Below are positions 48,261 to 57,633 of a stretch of 64,000 nucleotides of DNA, piece after piece. The position numbers were made by a program, and so were the translations under genes. Every line of letters begins with the position of its first letter. The stretch's first letter is position 1. Location of the stretch: assembly GCA_963839955.1 (NCBI GenBank), contig CAWIXB010000001.1, forward strand, positions 372,001 through 436,000. The letters are read 5' to 3'. This DNA comes from CAWIXB01 sp963839955. GTDB taxonomy: Bacteria; Actinomycetota; Actinomycetes; JACCUZ01. The notes under the pieces were generated by a model. That model did not search any database and was not told where the DNA came from. It saw only the letters and a program-made list of their open reading frames with translations.

Positions 48261-49604
48261 GTGGACACAACACCTGTGATCGACGCGCGCTGGCTCGCCG
48301 GCGAGGTCGACGACCGGAGTGCGCGCGGCATCGCCGCTGGCGTTGCCGGGCTGATCCGGCGTGGTTCCTTGGCCGCCGGCACCCAGTTGCCCACCGTGCG
48401 CGCGCTCGCCCATGAGCTCTCGGTCAGCCCGGCGACGGTGTCCGAGGCGTGGTCGCTGCTGCGGAGCAGACGGGCATTGGTCGGTCGGGGTCGAACCGGC
48501 ACGCGGGTCGTCGGGGTGCCTTCGACGCCGCACCCGTCACGGTTCGAGCGCATCGGAAACTTCGGCGAACGGCTCGCGGTCGACCTGACGCTCGCCGGTC
48601 CCGACGCTGCGCTGTTGCCTCCGCTGGAGCCCGCCCTGCTTCAGGCGACAGGGGTAGGCGACCTCAACGGCTACCGGCGGGATGCGATCACCCCCGAGCT
48701 CTCGGCGGCGGTGAGCACGCAGTGGCCGTTCCGGGCCGACGAACTGATGGCGGTCGACGGTGGCTTCCAGGGACTGATGGTGGTGTTGCAGACGACTCTT
48801 GTCCCCGGTGACCACGTGGCGGTAGAAGACCCGACGACACCGCGGCTGCTCGACATCCTCGACCTGCTCGGGGCGAACGTCGTCCCGGTCGCGTGCGACG
48901 AAAGCGGACCGTTGCCCGATGCCCTAACGGCGGCGCTTTTGCGACGGCCTGCCGCCTTCGTGTTCCAGCCCCGGGCGCAATCACCCGTCGGATCGGTGGT
49001 GGACGAACAGCGCGCGGGTGAGCTCGCGGCCGTGCTCGGTGGCACCGAGACGCTGGTGGTCGAGAACGACGGTACGGGCGATGCGTCGGTGTCCTCAGTG
49101 GCCTCGGTTGGCCGGCTGCTCCCGGAGCAGACAGTGATGGTGCGGTCGTTCTCGAAGTCGCACGGTCCCGACCTGCGGATCGCCGTTGTCGGCGGTCCGT
49201 CCGCGGTGGTCGAGCGCGCGCGGGTTCGTCGTTCCTACGGCTCCGGTTGGACGAGCCGGTTGCTGCAGATGGCCCTTGCCTGGATGCTCACCGACGACGG
49301 GTCGATGCGGGCCGTCACGGCGGCTCGCTCGGCATACGCCGCTCGACGGCAGAATCTCGCTGATGCTCTGCACGAGCGAGGTGTGGAGGTCGCGAACCGA
49401 GACGGCCTCAGCGTGTGGATCCCGGTTGCCGACGAGAGGGCGGCGCTGGTGACGCTGGCGGCGCGGGGGATCGCGGTCACCCCAGGCGACCGATTCTGGA
49501 TCGGTCGCGGCCGACCGCACGTGCGGGCCGCGACGAGCCGGGTCGTCGACGGCGTCGAGGAACTGGCCGACGCGCTCGCGCTGGCCGCCGAGAACCGCTT
49601 CTGA
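48261..49604 (+). CDS. MocR-family (GntR + aminotransferase) regulator
   Basis: A 447-residue MocR/PdxR-type regulator: a GntR winged helix at about 14-75 (GTQLPTVRALAHELSVSPAT), then a fold-type I aminotransferase domain (about 90-445). The PLP Lys is Lys299 in RSFSKSHGPDLRIA, so a PLP-linked ligand is expected. Such regulators control PLP-, GABA-, taurine- or amino-acid-related genes. GTG 48261 is chosen; no clear ribosome-binding site, possibly leaderless. It is divergent from the decarboxylase/nitrilase/ABC operon, its probable target. Confidence 0.88.
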   Translation: MDTTPVIDARWLAGEVDDRSARGIAAGVAGLIRRGSLAAGTQLPTVRALAHELSVSPATVSEAWSLLRSRRALVGRGRTGTRVVGVPSTPHPSRFERIGNFGERLAVDLTLAGPDAALLPPLEPALLQATGVGDLNGYRRDAITPELSAAVSTQWPFRADELMAVDGGFQGLMVVLQTTLVPGDHVAVEDPTTPRLLDILDLLGANVVPVACDESGPLPDALTAALLRRPAAFVFQPRAQSPVGSVVDEQRAGELAAVLGGTETLVVENDGTGDASVSSVASVGRLLPEQTVMVRSFSKSHGPDLRIAVVGGPSAVVERARVRRSYGSGWTSRLLQMALAWMLTDDGSMRAVTAARSAYAARRQNLADALHERGVEVANRDGLSVWIPVADERAALVTLAARGIAVTPGDRFWIGRGRPHVRAATSRVVDGVEELADALALAAENRF

Positions 49605-49620
49605 CGTGCCGAGCGCGGAA

Positions 49621-49642
49621 GGGTCCCGCCGGAGCGGGACCC
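49621..49642. terminator. bidirectional terminator hairpin
   Basis: GGGTCCCGC-CGGA-GCGGGACCC: perfect 9-bp stem, four-base loop, 16 bp after the mocR stop. It lies between the convergent mocR and the 80-residue protein gene, so it may serve both. Confidence 0.75.
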
Positions 49643-49662
49643 CTTCGCGCCAAGGGCTCCGG

Positions 49663-49905
49663 CTACCGCGAGCCGGCGCCCTGCACGGTCTGCTTCGCGT
49701 CCTTCGCCTGCCCGGTCACGTCGTCCGTGGCAGACATCGCTGTCTCTTGCACGGTGCCGGCCGCCTCCGTCGCCGTCGACTTGACCGATTGGGCCGCCTG
49801 CTGCGCCGGCTCCTGCAGGTTCTCCTTCAGCTCTTGCGCCATCTCCTTCGCCGGCGCGGTCAGGGTGTCGGAGTGCTCCGATGCCCTGTCCTTTGAAGGA
49901 CGCAC
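49663..49905 (-). CDS. small helical, LEA/CsbD-like stress protein
   Basis: An 80-residue, polar, Ala/Thr/Gln-rich protein (EMAQELKENLQEPAQQAAQ, then KSTATEAAGTVQETAMSATD) with the 11-residue-like repeat of late-embryogenesis-abundant and related helical stress proteins. No ribosome-binding site near GTG 49905, so a shorter protein starting elsewhere is possible. Not obviously part of the flanking operons. Confidence 0.5.
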   Translation of the reverse strand: MRPSKDRASEHSDTLTAPAKEMAQELKENLQEPAQQAAQSVKSTATEAAGTVQETAMSATDDVTGQAKDAKQTVQGAGSR

Positions 49906-49964
49906 GGTTAGTGAAACCGGGGCATTCCTCGCATCCCGTCCGGGGCGTTCTCACCAGACGGACA

Positions 49965-51248
49965 TCAACGGCTGGCGGCGGCCTCGGCAGTCTCCGAAAG
50001 ACGGTCGCGGCAGACCACCCCGTCGGCCATCACGAACCGGACATGACGCGCAGGGTCCGCCAGCACGTCGATGTGAGCCAGCGGGTCGTGGTCGACCAGC
50101 AGCAGATCGGCGCGCGCACCCGCCGCCACCACACCGATCTCTCCGCCGAGCCCGAGTAGGTCCGCCGCGGTTGTCGTCGCCGAGCGCAACAGGGCTGCTG
50201 GGTCCTGCACCTGCGCGCGCAGCGAGAACTCCTCGCTCTGGCGCCCGTGCATCCCGCCGAGCAGGTCCGTGCCGAAGGCGATCCGGACTCCGGCCCGGTC
50301 CGCGGCCGCCAGGGCCGACAGGCCGGCGTCCAGGACGGCGGACACCTTGCCGTGCGAGTCCGCAGGCAGCCCATGGCGCGGGCCCTCGTCCTGTAGCGCT
50401 GCGTACGTGACCAAGGTCGGCACGAGGAACGCGTCATGTTGCAGGAAGAGCTCCAGGCTCGACTCGTCCACCAGGTTTCCGTGCTCGATGCACCGGACTC
50501 CCGCCGTGAGGGCACGGTTGACCGCTCGAGCCGTGTACGCGTGCCCGGTCACGTACCGATTCGCGGCCCCGGCCTCGTCGACGGCCGCGCGGATCTCGTC
50601 GGTGCTGAACTGGGTCGAGCCGATCCGGTCGGTGGGCGACGCGACGCCCCCGGACAGCATGAGCTTCAGGTGACCGGCGCCGGTGCGCAACTGCTCCCGC
50701 GCGGCCCGGCGTACCTCGTCCACGCCGTCGACGACGATGCCCAGACCCGGGCAGCACGGGCCACCTGCGTGCAGGTGACGACCGGGAGCACGCATGTCGG
50801 CGTGCCCGCCGGTCTGCGAGAGCGCCTTGCCGCCGTGGATGATCCGTGGCCCTTCGAGCAGCCTCTCCTCCACGGCCCGTGCCAGGCCGTAGTCGGCGCC
50901 TCCGACGTCGCGCACCGTGGTGAACCCGCGGTCCAGCATGCCGCGCAGGATCGTCGCCGCATGCGCAGTGACGTACGCCGGCGACCACTCCGTGAGCGCG
51001 GCCAGGTCGGCAGTCGCCGCGGTGACGTGGACGTGTGCGTCCACCAGGCCGGGGAGCAGGAACAGGCCGGTGCCCTCGATCGTGCGGTCCGCGACGACCT
51101 GCCCGGCGGCGTCCGCGGGGCTGACCTCCACGATGCGGTCACCGCGGACCAGGACGCGCTGCCCGGGGGTGGTCCGCCCACCCACCGGGTCAACGACGGC
51201 GACGCCCTCGAAGGCGACCGCCACCGGTTCGGCGGCGTCGGCCGTCAC
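49965..51248 (-). CDS. metal-dependent amidohydrolase
   Basis: A 427-residue amidohydrolase-superfamily enzyme, similar to imidazolonepropionase-like/Xaa-Pro-type (prolidase-like) hydrolases. Visible residues are His72-Val-His74 (VDAHVHVTAA), Lys195 (HLKLMLSGG), His236 (VTGHAYTA), His256 (CIEHGNLVD) and Asp in FGTDLLGGMH. It would cleave a cyclic or N-acyl amide. GTG 51248 sits 7 bp after the stop of the deacylase gene upstream. It is last in the IclR-headed operon. Confidence 0.86.
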   Translation of the reverse strand: MTADAAEPVAVAFEGVAVVDPVGGRTTPGQRVLVRGDRIVEVSPADAAGQVVADRTIEGTGLFLLPGLVDAHVHVTAATADLAALTEWSPAYVTAHAATILRGMLDRGFTTVRDVGGADYGLARAVEERLLEGPRIIHGGKALSQTGGHADMRAPGRHLHAGGPCCPGLGIVVDGVDEVRRAAREQLRTGAGHLKLMLSGGVASPTDRIGSTQFSTDEIRAAVDEAGAANRYVTGHAYTARAVNRALTAGVRCIEHGNLVDESSLELFLQHDAFLVPTLVTYAALQDEGPRHGLPADSHGKVSAVLDAGLSALAAADRAGVRIAFGTDLLGGMHGRQSEEFSLRAQVQDPAALLRSATTTAADLLGLGGEIGVVAAGARADLLLVDHDPLAHIDVLADPARHVRFVMADGVVCRDRLSETAEAAASR

Positions 51249-51255
51249 CGGTCGG

Positions 51256-52188
51256 TCACGCGGCCACGGCGGTGTCCGCGTTTGCCAGCATGAAGCCGTA
51301 GTCACCCGGCTCGACGTTGGTGTACGCCACGCGGCTGAGCACCACGATCGAGTTGAACGGCGCGCGCAGCACTTCCTGCTCGGCGAACGTGTGCGGGTTG
51401 ACGATCCTGCCGAGCACGCTGCCCTTCGGGATCTCCTCACCGAGCATCTCCGGGCCGACCTCGGAGAGCAGGATCCCGCCGGTGTGCGGCCTCAGGATCA
51501 CGAGCTCGTCGACGATGCGCTGGCCCTCGGTCTTCTGCGCGTCGCCGTCGATCATGTCCAGGTGCCGCATCAGGTTCAGCGTGCCGGCCACGCCCTGGTC
51601 GAGGTAGTGCTCGATCCGCTGGCTGCCGCCGCCGAGCTCGCTGACGACCGATGGGATGCCGGCTTCCCGCGTCACCGCGGTCAGCGAGCCGGGGTAGCCC
51701 GGACCGGCGTAGAGGAGCTTGGTGCCGTAGGCCTTGGACAGGTCGGCACCGTCCTCGTGGATGTAGGCGTAGTCGACGCAGGCGAGGTTTCCGCCGGAGT
51801 GGAAGTCGACCAGGTAGTCGACCTGTCCGACGAGCAGCTCGGTCAGCGTGTGTGCGACCTGCTCGGTGAGGCTGCCGTCCGCGACGCCGGGAAAGATCCG
51901 GTTGAGGTTGACGCCGTCGACGGGTGTGTTGCGGGTCAACGCCATGTGCGCGTACGCGTTCGCGACCGGCACGGCCGTCACCTGACCGCGCAGCGACTCG
52001 TCGCCGGCCACTGCGTCCAGCACCCGCCGTACGGTCTCTACGGCGAGGGGCTCGTCGCCGTGGACGCCGGAGGTCAGGGCGAGGCGCGGTCCGGGGCGGT
52101 CCCCGGCGATCGTGTGCACGAACAGCTCCACGTTGTGGCCGTTGGCCAGGGTGGTGACGGGCACGGTGCGCAGATCACGCTGAGGCAT
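51256..52188 (-). CDS. succinylglutamate desuccinylase/aspartoacylase-family deacylase
   Basis: A 310-residue zinc carboxypeptidase-like hydrolase. SGVHGDEPLAV (His43, Glu46) and DYLVDFHSGGN (His130) give the metal ligands, and SVVSELGGG (about 202) has the catalytic Glu region. Family members remove acyl groups from amino acids or, as DoeB, from N-acetyl-diaminobutyrate. In this operon it may deacylate an imported N-acyl amine. ATG 52188 has AAGGGA nine bases upstream; GTG 52206 is the alternative. Confidence 0.87.
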   Translation of the reverse strand: MPQRDLRTVPVTTLANGHNVELFVHTIAGDRPGPRLALTSGVHGDEPLAVETVRRVLDAVAGDESLRGQVTAVPVANAYAHMALTRNTPVDGVNLNRIFPGVADGSLTEQVAHTLTELLVGQVDYLVDFHSGGNLACVDYAYIHEDGADLSKAYGTKLLYAGPGYPGSLTAVTREAGIPSVVSELGGGSQRIEHYLDQGVAGTLNLMRHLDMIDGDAQKTEGQRIVDELVILRPHTGGILLSEVGPEMLGEEIPKGSVLGRIVNPHTFAEQEVLRAPFNSIVVLSRVAYTNVEPGDYGFMLANADTAVAA

Positions 52189-52233
52189 AGGTGTCGGTCC
52201 CTTCACTTCGTTTGGATGGGTTGGGTTGCGGGA

Positions 52234-53115
52234 CTACGAGTCATCACGGCGCGTCAGCCCGGAGCGGGCGAGGATCAGTCCGGCCACGACGGCCAGCGCA
52301 AGGGAGATGACGATCAGGAGGGCAGACAGGGCTGCCAGTGTCGGGTCCTGGTACTTGAGCAGGTACTGGTACATCCAGACCGGAAGCGTCTGGCGGCCCG
52401 TGGGCAACAGGAACACGGTCGCGTCAACCTCGTCGAAGCTGAGGATGAACACGAACAGGGCTCCCGCTACCAGCGCCGGGCGGATCTGCGGCACGGTCGC
52501 GGCGAGGAAGGCGCGCGTTGGCCGGGCGCCGAGATCGACGGCCGCCTCCTCGACCTCCCGATCTGCACGAACCAGGGCAGCGGTGAACAGTGTCGACACG
52601 AACGGAAGCATGATCACGCAGTGCGCGAGGCTCAGCCCCACAACACCGACCTCGACGATGCCGATCCGGTTGAAGTAGATGAACAGCGCGAAGCCGAGGG
52701 CCGCCTTCGGCACGACGATGGGGGCGAAGGACATGCCCTCCACCAGCCGCCGGCCGACGAAGGTGTACCTCGTGAGTGCGGTCGCGCTGGCGAGCGCGAC
52801 GAGCGTCGTGATGACGGTGGTCAGCGCCGCGACCGACAGGGACAGGACTGTCGCGCTCCAGAGCCCGGGCTGCTCGAGGAGGTTGCTGTACCAGTGCATG
52901 GTCCAGCCCGGCGGAGGCCACGTCCCGTAGGCGACGGACGAGAACGACGTGATCACGATGATGACCAGCGGGGTCAGGGCGAACACGGCAGCGGCGCAGA
53001 GCCAGACGCCCCGCAGCGTTGCCCCGAGGTGTGCGCGGGTCGTTGTGCCGGCCGCATCCTCCGCTTTCGCCGCAGCATCGGCGAGCACGGGAGGGTCCTG
53101 CAGCTTGGTGCTCAC
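52234..53115 (-). CDS. ABC permease (PotC-like)
   Basis: A 293-residue permease with six predicted membrane segments and the EAA loop EEAAVDLGARPTRAFLAATV (about 192-211). It fits the PotC position of polyamine/2-aminoethylphosphonate-type importers. GTG 53115 overlaps the stop of the partner permease (GTGA). Confidence 0.88.
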   Translation of the reverse strand: MSTKLQDPPVLADAAAKAEDAAGTTTRAHLGATLRGVWLCAAAVFALTPLVIIVITSFSSVAYGTWPPPGWTMHWYSNLLEQPGLWSATVLSLSVAALTTVITTLVALASATALTRYTFVGRRLVEGMSFAPIVVPKAALGFALFIYFNRIGIVEVGVVGLSLAHCVIMLPFVSTLFTAALVRADREVEEAAVDLGARPTRAFLAATVPQIRPALVAGALFVFILSFDEVDATVFLLPTGRQTLPVWMYQYLLKYQDPTLAALSALLIVISLALAVVAGLILARSGLTRRDDS

Positions 53116-53969
53116 GTGTCCCTCCGCACGGGCAGCACCCGGCGCTGCAACAGCCCCAGCGCGAGAAAGGCCAGTAGTGCCACGGCCAGCAGTACGTATG
53201 CGGAGACGGCAGCACGTGGCCAGTTGAGGTTCTGCACGTCCTCGTACATCGAGGTGGCAAGCACCTGCACCCGGCCGCCACCGAGAAGGCTCGGCGTGGC
53301 GAACGACGAGACCGCCAGACCGAAGCACAGCTGGGCGGCACCGATCACGCCAGGCAGGGACAGGGGGAGCGTCACGCGCAGGAAGCTGCGACCGGGCCGC
53401 GCACCCAGGTCAGCGGCCGCGGCGCCGAGCTCGTCGTCGATCTGCCGCAGTGAGGACAGGATCGGGAAGACCGCGAACGGCAACAGGATGTGCGTGCTGG
53501 CGATCACGACGGCCCGCATGTTGTACAGCAGGTTCCACGGGCCGACCCCGACCGCGGACAGGACCGAGTTGAGCATGCCTCCATCACCCAGGACGAGCGT
53601 CCAGCCGTAGGCCCGTGCCACGACGGAGGTCAGCAAAGGCGCGAACAACACGAAGTACGCCGCCGCGCGCACCCATCCGGTGCGGGTGCGGTGGATCGCG
53701 AGTGCGGTCAGGTAGCCGAGCACGAGGCAGAAACCGGTGACGACGGCGCCGAGCTGCACACTTGCCTTGACGAGCTTCCACTGGAACGAGTCGGTCAGGA
53801 ATGTGGACCACTCGCTAAGCGTCCGGCCGGGAGAGCTCACGCCGTCGGTGAAGCGGTGCAGGCTGAACTCCCCGAGCGTCGCCATCGCCACCACGAACAC
53901 CGACACGAGCAGCACCACCGTGGGGGCGGCGAGCAGGTAGGGCGTTGCGCGTGTTCGCGTCGTGGCCAT
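53112..53969 (-). CDS. ABC permease (PotB-like)
   Basis: A 285-residue permease with six membrane segments and EAA loop ELGAAAADLGARPGRSFLRV (about 184-203). It pairs with the PotC-like protein; the start ATG 53969 overlaps the binding-protein stop by one base (TGATG). Confidence 0.88.
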   Translation of the reverse strand: MATTRTRATPYLLAAPTVVLLVSVFVVAMATLGEFSLHRFTDGVSSPGRTLSEWSTFLTDSFQWKLVKASVQLGAVVTGFCLVLGYLTALAIHRTRTGWVRAAAYFVLFAPLLTSVVARAYGWTLVLGDGGMLNSVLSAVGVGPWNLLYNMRAVVIASTHILLPFAVFPILSSLRQIDDELGAAAADLGARPGRSFLRVTLPLSLPGVIGAAQLCFGLAVSSFATPSLLGGGRVQVLATSMYEDVQNLNWPRAAVSAYVLLAVALLAFLALGLLQRRVLPVRRDT

Positions 53970-55135
53970 CAGATGCGGCTCACGATGTCTCGGTTCCACC
54001 GGTCGGTCCACGCGCTCTGGTTCTTCCCGACGATCGCGTAGTCCACCGGCAGGAGCTGGTCGATGGTCGTGTCCTTGAAGGCCGGCAACGAGGCAAGATC
54101 GTCCGGCAGGGTGGCCTTGGTGTTGGCGGGCACCTCGACGCTGGTCTCCGCCCAGCGCGCGCACCACTTGGGCGAGATCATGGCATCGACGATCTCCTGA
54201 CACGCCTCGAGCTGGGCGTCGCTCTGCCCCGAGGCAACCTGCAGGTTCACCGGCACGGGCACTGCGCCTTCGGCAGGCGGGACGTAGCGCAGCGGCGCGC
54301 CACTGGCGATCCACTGCTTCCCGGTCCCGTTGAAGTAGCCGGTCAACGGTGCAGATCCCGAAGACAGAACATTGAGGTACTGCGGGTTGGAGGTCACGAG
54401 AGTGCGGATGTTCTTCGCGTTCTCCTCCCACGCGCGCCAGCCAGGCTCCATGTCGTCGAGGCCGCCGCCGTTGAGGTGGGCCGCGGCGAAGACGGCGTAC
54501 CACGGGAAACCGAACATGGTGACCTTGCCGCGGTTCGAGCTGTCCCACAGCTCCTGCCAGCTCGACGGCTTGCCGCCAAACTTCTCGGTGTTGTAGAGCA
54601 GCCCGATCTGGTCGGTGCCGATGCCGATGCCGAACTGGTCGTCGCGCTTGGCGATGTCGCGGATGTCGGCGGCGTTCTTCAGGGCTGCGTAGTCGAGCGG
54701 GTGCCACATCTCGTCGAGCACGCCCTGCTCGGTGGTCTGTGCGTTGAAGAAGCCGAGATGTACGAGCGGCCGCTTCGCGTTGGTCTTCTTGGCCGAGACC
54801 ATCTTCGGGTACCCGACCTGGTTGGACTCCTCGTAGATCTTCAGCCGCACGTTGGGGTGGCTCGACTGCCACTCCTGCGCGAACTCCTTCGGCATCTTGC
54901 CCAGGTCACCGCCGAGGAAGACGAACATGGTCAGTTCCAGCTTGCCGCCGGAACCACCCTTCGGCCCGCTGCCGGGTGTCGAGACGTCGCCGCACGCTGC
55001 GGCGCCGACGGCGAGGGCGCCGATGCTGCCCAGGCCGAGCAGCATCTGTCGCCGCGACAGCCCTGCCGTGCCGTCTCCGGCCGTGGTTTTGTCAGCGGAC
55101 GGGTTGTTCGGTGTGCTGTGGTCAGTCACGGTCAT
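53969..55135 (-). CDS. Tat-exported ABC substrate-binding lipoprotein (PotD-like)
   Basis: A 388-residue binding protein. The N terminus has a twin-arginine motif (LSRRQMLLGLG at about 26-36) and a lipobox (GAAAC), so it is exported folded and lipidated. GIGIGTDQIGLLYNTEKFGG and the closing WTDRWNRDIVSRI fit PotD/spermidine-putrescine-type family 1 SBPs. ATG 55135 overlaps the ATPase stop (ATGA); GTG 55129 has the better-spaced GGAGG. Ligand probably a polyamine or other cationic/amino compound. Confidence 0.87.
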   Translation of the reverse strand: MTVTDHSTPNNPSADKTTAGDGTAGLSRRQMLLGLGSIGALAVGAAACGDVSTPGSGPKGGSGGKLELTMFVFLGGDLGKMPKEFAQEWQSSHPNVRLKIYEESNQVGYPKMVSAKKTNAKRPLVHLGFFNAQTTEQGVLDEMWHPLDYAALKNAADIRDIAKRDDQFGIGIGTDQIGLLYNTEKFGGKPSSWQELWDSSNRGKVTMFGFPWYAVFAAAHLNGGGLDDMEPGWRAWEENAKNIRTLVTSNPQYLNVLSSGSAPLTGYFNGTGKQWIASGAPLRYVPPAEGAVPVPVNLQVASGQSDAQLEACQEIVDAMISPKWCARWAETSVEVPANTKATLPDDLASLPAFKDTTIDQLLPVDYAIVGKNQSAWTDRWNRDIVSRI

Positions 55136-56262
55136 ACCTCCACAGAGGGCGGATGTGTGGGTGTCGGGGAGGAGAAGGAAGCGGCGTCCGGGATCGCCGC
55201 GACCGATGACGCATCGACGCCGACCTGGAGCCTGTCCCCCGGGGTCACCTCGGGTCGCGCAGCGTCGTTCGGATGATCGACGACCAGTCGCTGACCGCCG
55301 TCGAGCAGTACGTGGTAGCGGATCGTCGGGCCGTGCAGGACGGCCTCGGTGAGCGTGGCGTCCCATGCGACGTCACTCGTGCCGTCGGCGTCGACGGCGA
55401 GGCGCAGCCGTTCCGGCCGAACGCTTGCCGCCTGCGCCGGTTCGGGGAGCGGAAGGTGCACGCCGCCGGGACACTGCAGCCTGCCGTTGGCGTACGTGCC
55501 CTCGAACAGGTTGGTGTCGCCGATGAACGTCGCGGCGAAGCGCGTGCTCGGCCTGGCATACACGTCGTCGGGCGTGCCGATCTGCTCGATCCGCCCGCGG
55601 TTCATCACCGCGATGCGGTCGGACATCGTCATCGCCTCGGTCTGGTCGTGCGTGACGTAGACGAACGTCGTACCGGACGTGCGCTGGATCTCCTTGAGCG
55701 CCTGCTGCATCGCGACGCGAAGCCGAAGGTCGAGGGCTCCGAGCGGCTCGTCGAGCAACAGGACCGCCGGCTCGTTGGCCAGTGCCCGTGCGATCGCGAC
55801 TCGCTGTTGCTGCCCACCGGAGAGCTGGTGCGGATAGCGGTGCGCGTACCCGGGCAGGTCGACGAGGTTCAGCATCCGCTCGACCGTGTCGGAGACCTGT
55901 TGGCGACCCTGCTTCTTCGTGCGCGGCCCGAAGGCGATGTTGTCCGCGACCCGCAGGTGCGGAAACAGCGCCAGTCGCTGGAACACCATGTTGGTCGGCC
56001 TGCGGTGCGCCGGCCGGCCGCGCATCGCCTCTCCGCGGATGAAGACCTCCCCGGAGGTGAGGTCGGTGAGCCCGGCGATGAGCCGCAGCGTGGTGGACTT
56101 CCCGCAGCCGCTCGGTCCCAGCAGCGAGAAGAACTCGCCCCGGGCGATGGTCACGCTGACGTCGTCGACCGCCTTGGTGCCGTCGGGGTAGGCCTTGGTG
56201 GCAGCCCGCAACTCGGCGTCGGGAACGCCTGTGGTGGCCGCGTGGGAAGCGTCGCCGTTCAT
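55132..56262 (-). CDS. ABC ATPase (PotA-like)
   Basis: A 376-residue ATPase: Walker A LLGPSGCGKSTTLR (about 47-60), signature LSGGQQQRVAIARA, Walker B VLLLDEPLGALDLR, and a C-terminal TOBE-like domain. This composition is that of PotA. The start overlaps the aminotransferase stop (ATGA). Confidence 0.92.
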   Translation of the reverse strand: MNGDASHAATTGVPDAELRAATKAYPDGTKAVDDVSVTIARGEFFSLLGPSGCGKSTTLRLIAGLTDLTSGEVFIRGEAMRGRPAHRRPTNMVFQRLALFPHLRVADNIAFGPRTKKQGRQQVSDTVERMLNLVDLPGYAHRYPHQLSGGQQQRVAIARALANEPAVLLLDEPLGALDLRLRVAMQQALKEIQRTSGTTFVYVTHDQTEAMTMSDRIAVMNRGRIEQIGTPDDVYARPSTRFAATFIGDTNLFEGTYANGRLQCPGGVHLPLPEPAQAASVRPERLRLAVDADGTSDVAWDATLTEAVLHGPTIRYHVLLDGGQRLVVDHPNDAARPEVTPGDRLQVGVDASSVAAIPDAASFSSPTPTHPPSVEV

Positions 56263-57596
56263 CCGACCTCCTCCAACTCGCGTAGGGCGTCCTCGGTGCA
56301 GGCGAGCACTTCGTCGACGTGTTCGGTGGTGTGCGCGGCCGACAGGGCGCAGTGCAGCAGCGGCTTGTCGGCCACCAGGACGGACCGCTGCGACGCGGCA
56401 TCGACGAACCGCCGGTAGGCGCCGGGGTCGCTGGCGAGTGCGCTGCGGTAGTCCGTCGGAGGCGTGTCAGTGAAGTACGGCTGGAAGTGCCCGCCGGCTC
56501 CTGCCACGACGAGCGGCCGGCCGTACCGCTGGGCAAGCTCGCGGGCGCCGGTCTGCAGGCGATCGGTCAGCCGGTCGAGGTGGCGAAGCGGCTCACCGGA
56601 CGCGAGGACGCTCAAGGTGGCGCGGGTGGCGGCCATGGCGAGCGCGTGACCGTTGTAGGTGCCCACCCAGCCGACGGGACCTCCGCGGGTGGGATCGGTG
56701 TGCGCGAGCAGGTCGGCGTCACCCTCGACCGCCGCGACCGGGTACCCGTTCGCGATCGCCTTGCCGTACGTCGTCAGGTCCGGCCGCACGCCGTACAGCT
56801 CCCTGGCTCCACCGGGGGCGACACGAAAGCCGGTGAGCAGCTCGTCGAAGAGGAGCACGATGCCGTGCCGTCGGGTGGCTTCCCGCAGACCCTCCAGGTA
56901 GTCGCGGGTCGCGGGCACGAAGCCGATGTCGATGAGGATCGGCTCGAGCACGATGGCCGCGAGCTCGTCCTTGTGCTCGTCGATGAGTGCGACGCTTGCC
57001 TCGGTGTCGTTGAACGGCAGGACGAGGCAGCGACCGGCGTCCTCGCTGAGCCCGGCTGATCCGGCCACCGTGTTCGGTGCGTTCCGCGGCCCGAACGCCT
57101 CCGGCGACGGCCAGTTGGAGACCCACACCGGGTCGGACCAGCCGTGATAGGACGCCTCGACCTTCGCCACGCGCGGCCGGCCGGTGGCATGCCGGGCGAT
57201 GTGCAACGCGTGCGTCACAGCCTCCGAGCCGGTGCTGGCAAACCGCACCTGGTCGGCGTCGGGGACCAGGTGGATGAGTAGCTCCGCCGCCTCGACCGCG
57301 TCGGCGGTCTCCGTCCCCGTGCCGATCCCCGCACGCACCGCAGCGGTCACCGCGTCCTGCACAACGGGATGCGCATGACCGAGAATCACCGAGCCGTTCC
57401 CCATCTGGCAGTCCAGCCAGCGGTGCCCGTCGGCGTCGACCAGGTGTGCCCCGTCCGCGCGATCGGCGTAAATCGGGTGCGGTTGGCGGATCCGCGAGTT
57501 GGAGTGGGTGCCAGCCGGGACGACCTTGCGGGCCCTCTCGAAGAGGGCCTGCGAGCTCTGCGCGTGACGAAGGTGTTGCTGGTGCAGGGAGGTCAT
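56259..57596 (-). CDS. class III aminotransferase (GSA aminomutase-like)
   Basis: A 445-residue fold-type I, class III PLP enzyme, closest in layout to glutamate-1-semialdehyde aminomutase-like transaminases (NGSVILGHAHPVVQDA at the N terminus, FDELLTGFRVAPGGA, then PLP Lys in TTYGKAIANGYPVAA at about 275-289). With an importer for an amino compound it probably transaminates an amine or omega-amino acid. It is the second gene of the IclR operon (37-bp gap). Confidence 0.88.
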   Translation of the reverse strand: MTSLHQQHLRHAQSSQALFERARKVVPAGTHSNSRIRQPHPIYADRADGAHLVDADGHRWLDCQMGNGSVILGHAHPVVQDAVTAAVRAGIGTGTETADAVEAAELLIHLVPDADQVRFASTGSEAVTHALHIARHATGRPRVAKVEASYHGWSDPVWVSNWPSPEAFGPRNAPNTVAGSAGLSEDAGRCLVLPFNDTEASVALIDEHKDELAAIVLEPILIDIGFVPATRDYLEGLREATRRHGIVLLFDELLTGFRVAPGGARELYGVRPDLTTYGKAIANGYPVAAVEGDADLLAHTDPTRGGPVGWVGTYNGHALAMAATRATLSVLASGEPLRHLDRLTDRLQTGARELAQRYGRPLVVAGAGGHFQPYFTDTPPTDYRSALASDPGAYRRFVDAASQRSVLVADKPLLHCALSAAHTTEHVDEVLACTEDALRELEEVG

Positions 57597-57633
57597 CCGG
57601 CGGGCTTCTCCTTCGGCTGGTTACTGCGGCTGG

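Noticed and set aside
50917..53610. 897-codon plus-strand open frame
   Set aside because: Antisense across the amidohydrolase, deacylase and two permeases; no family pattern.
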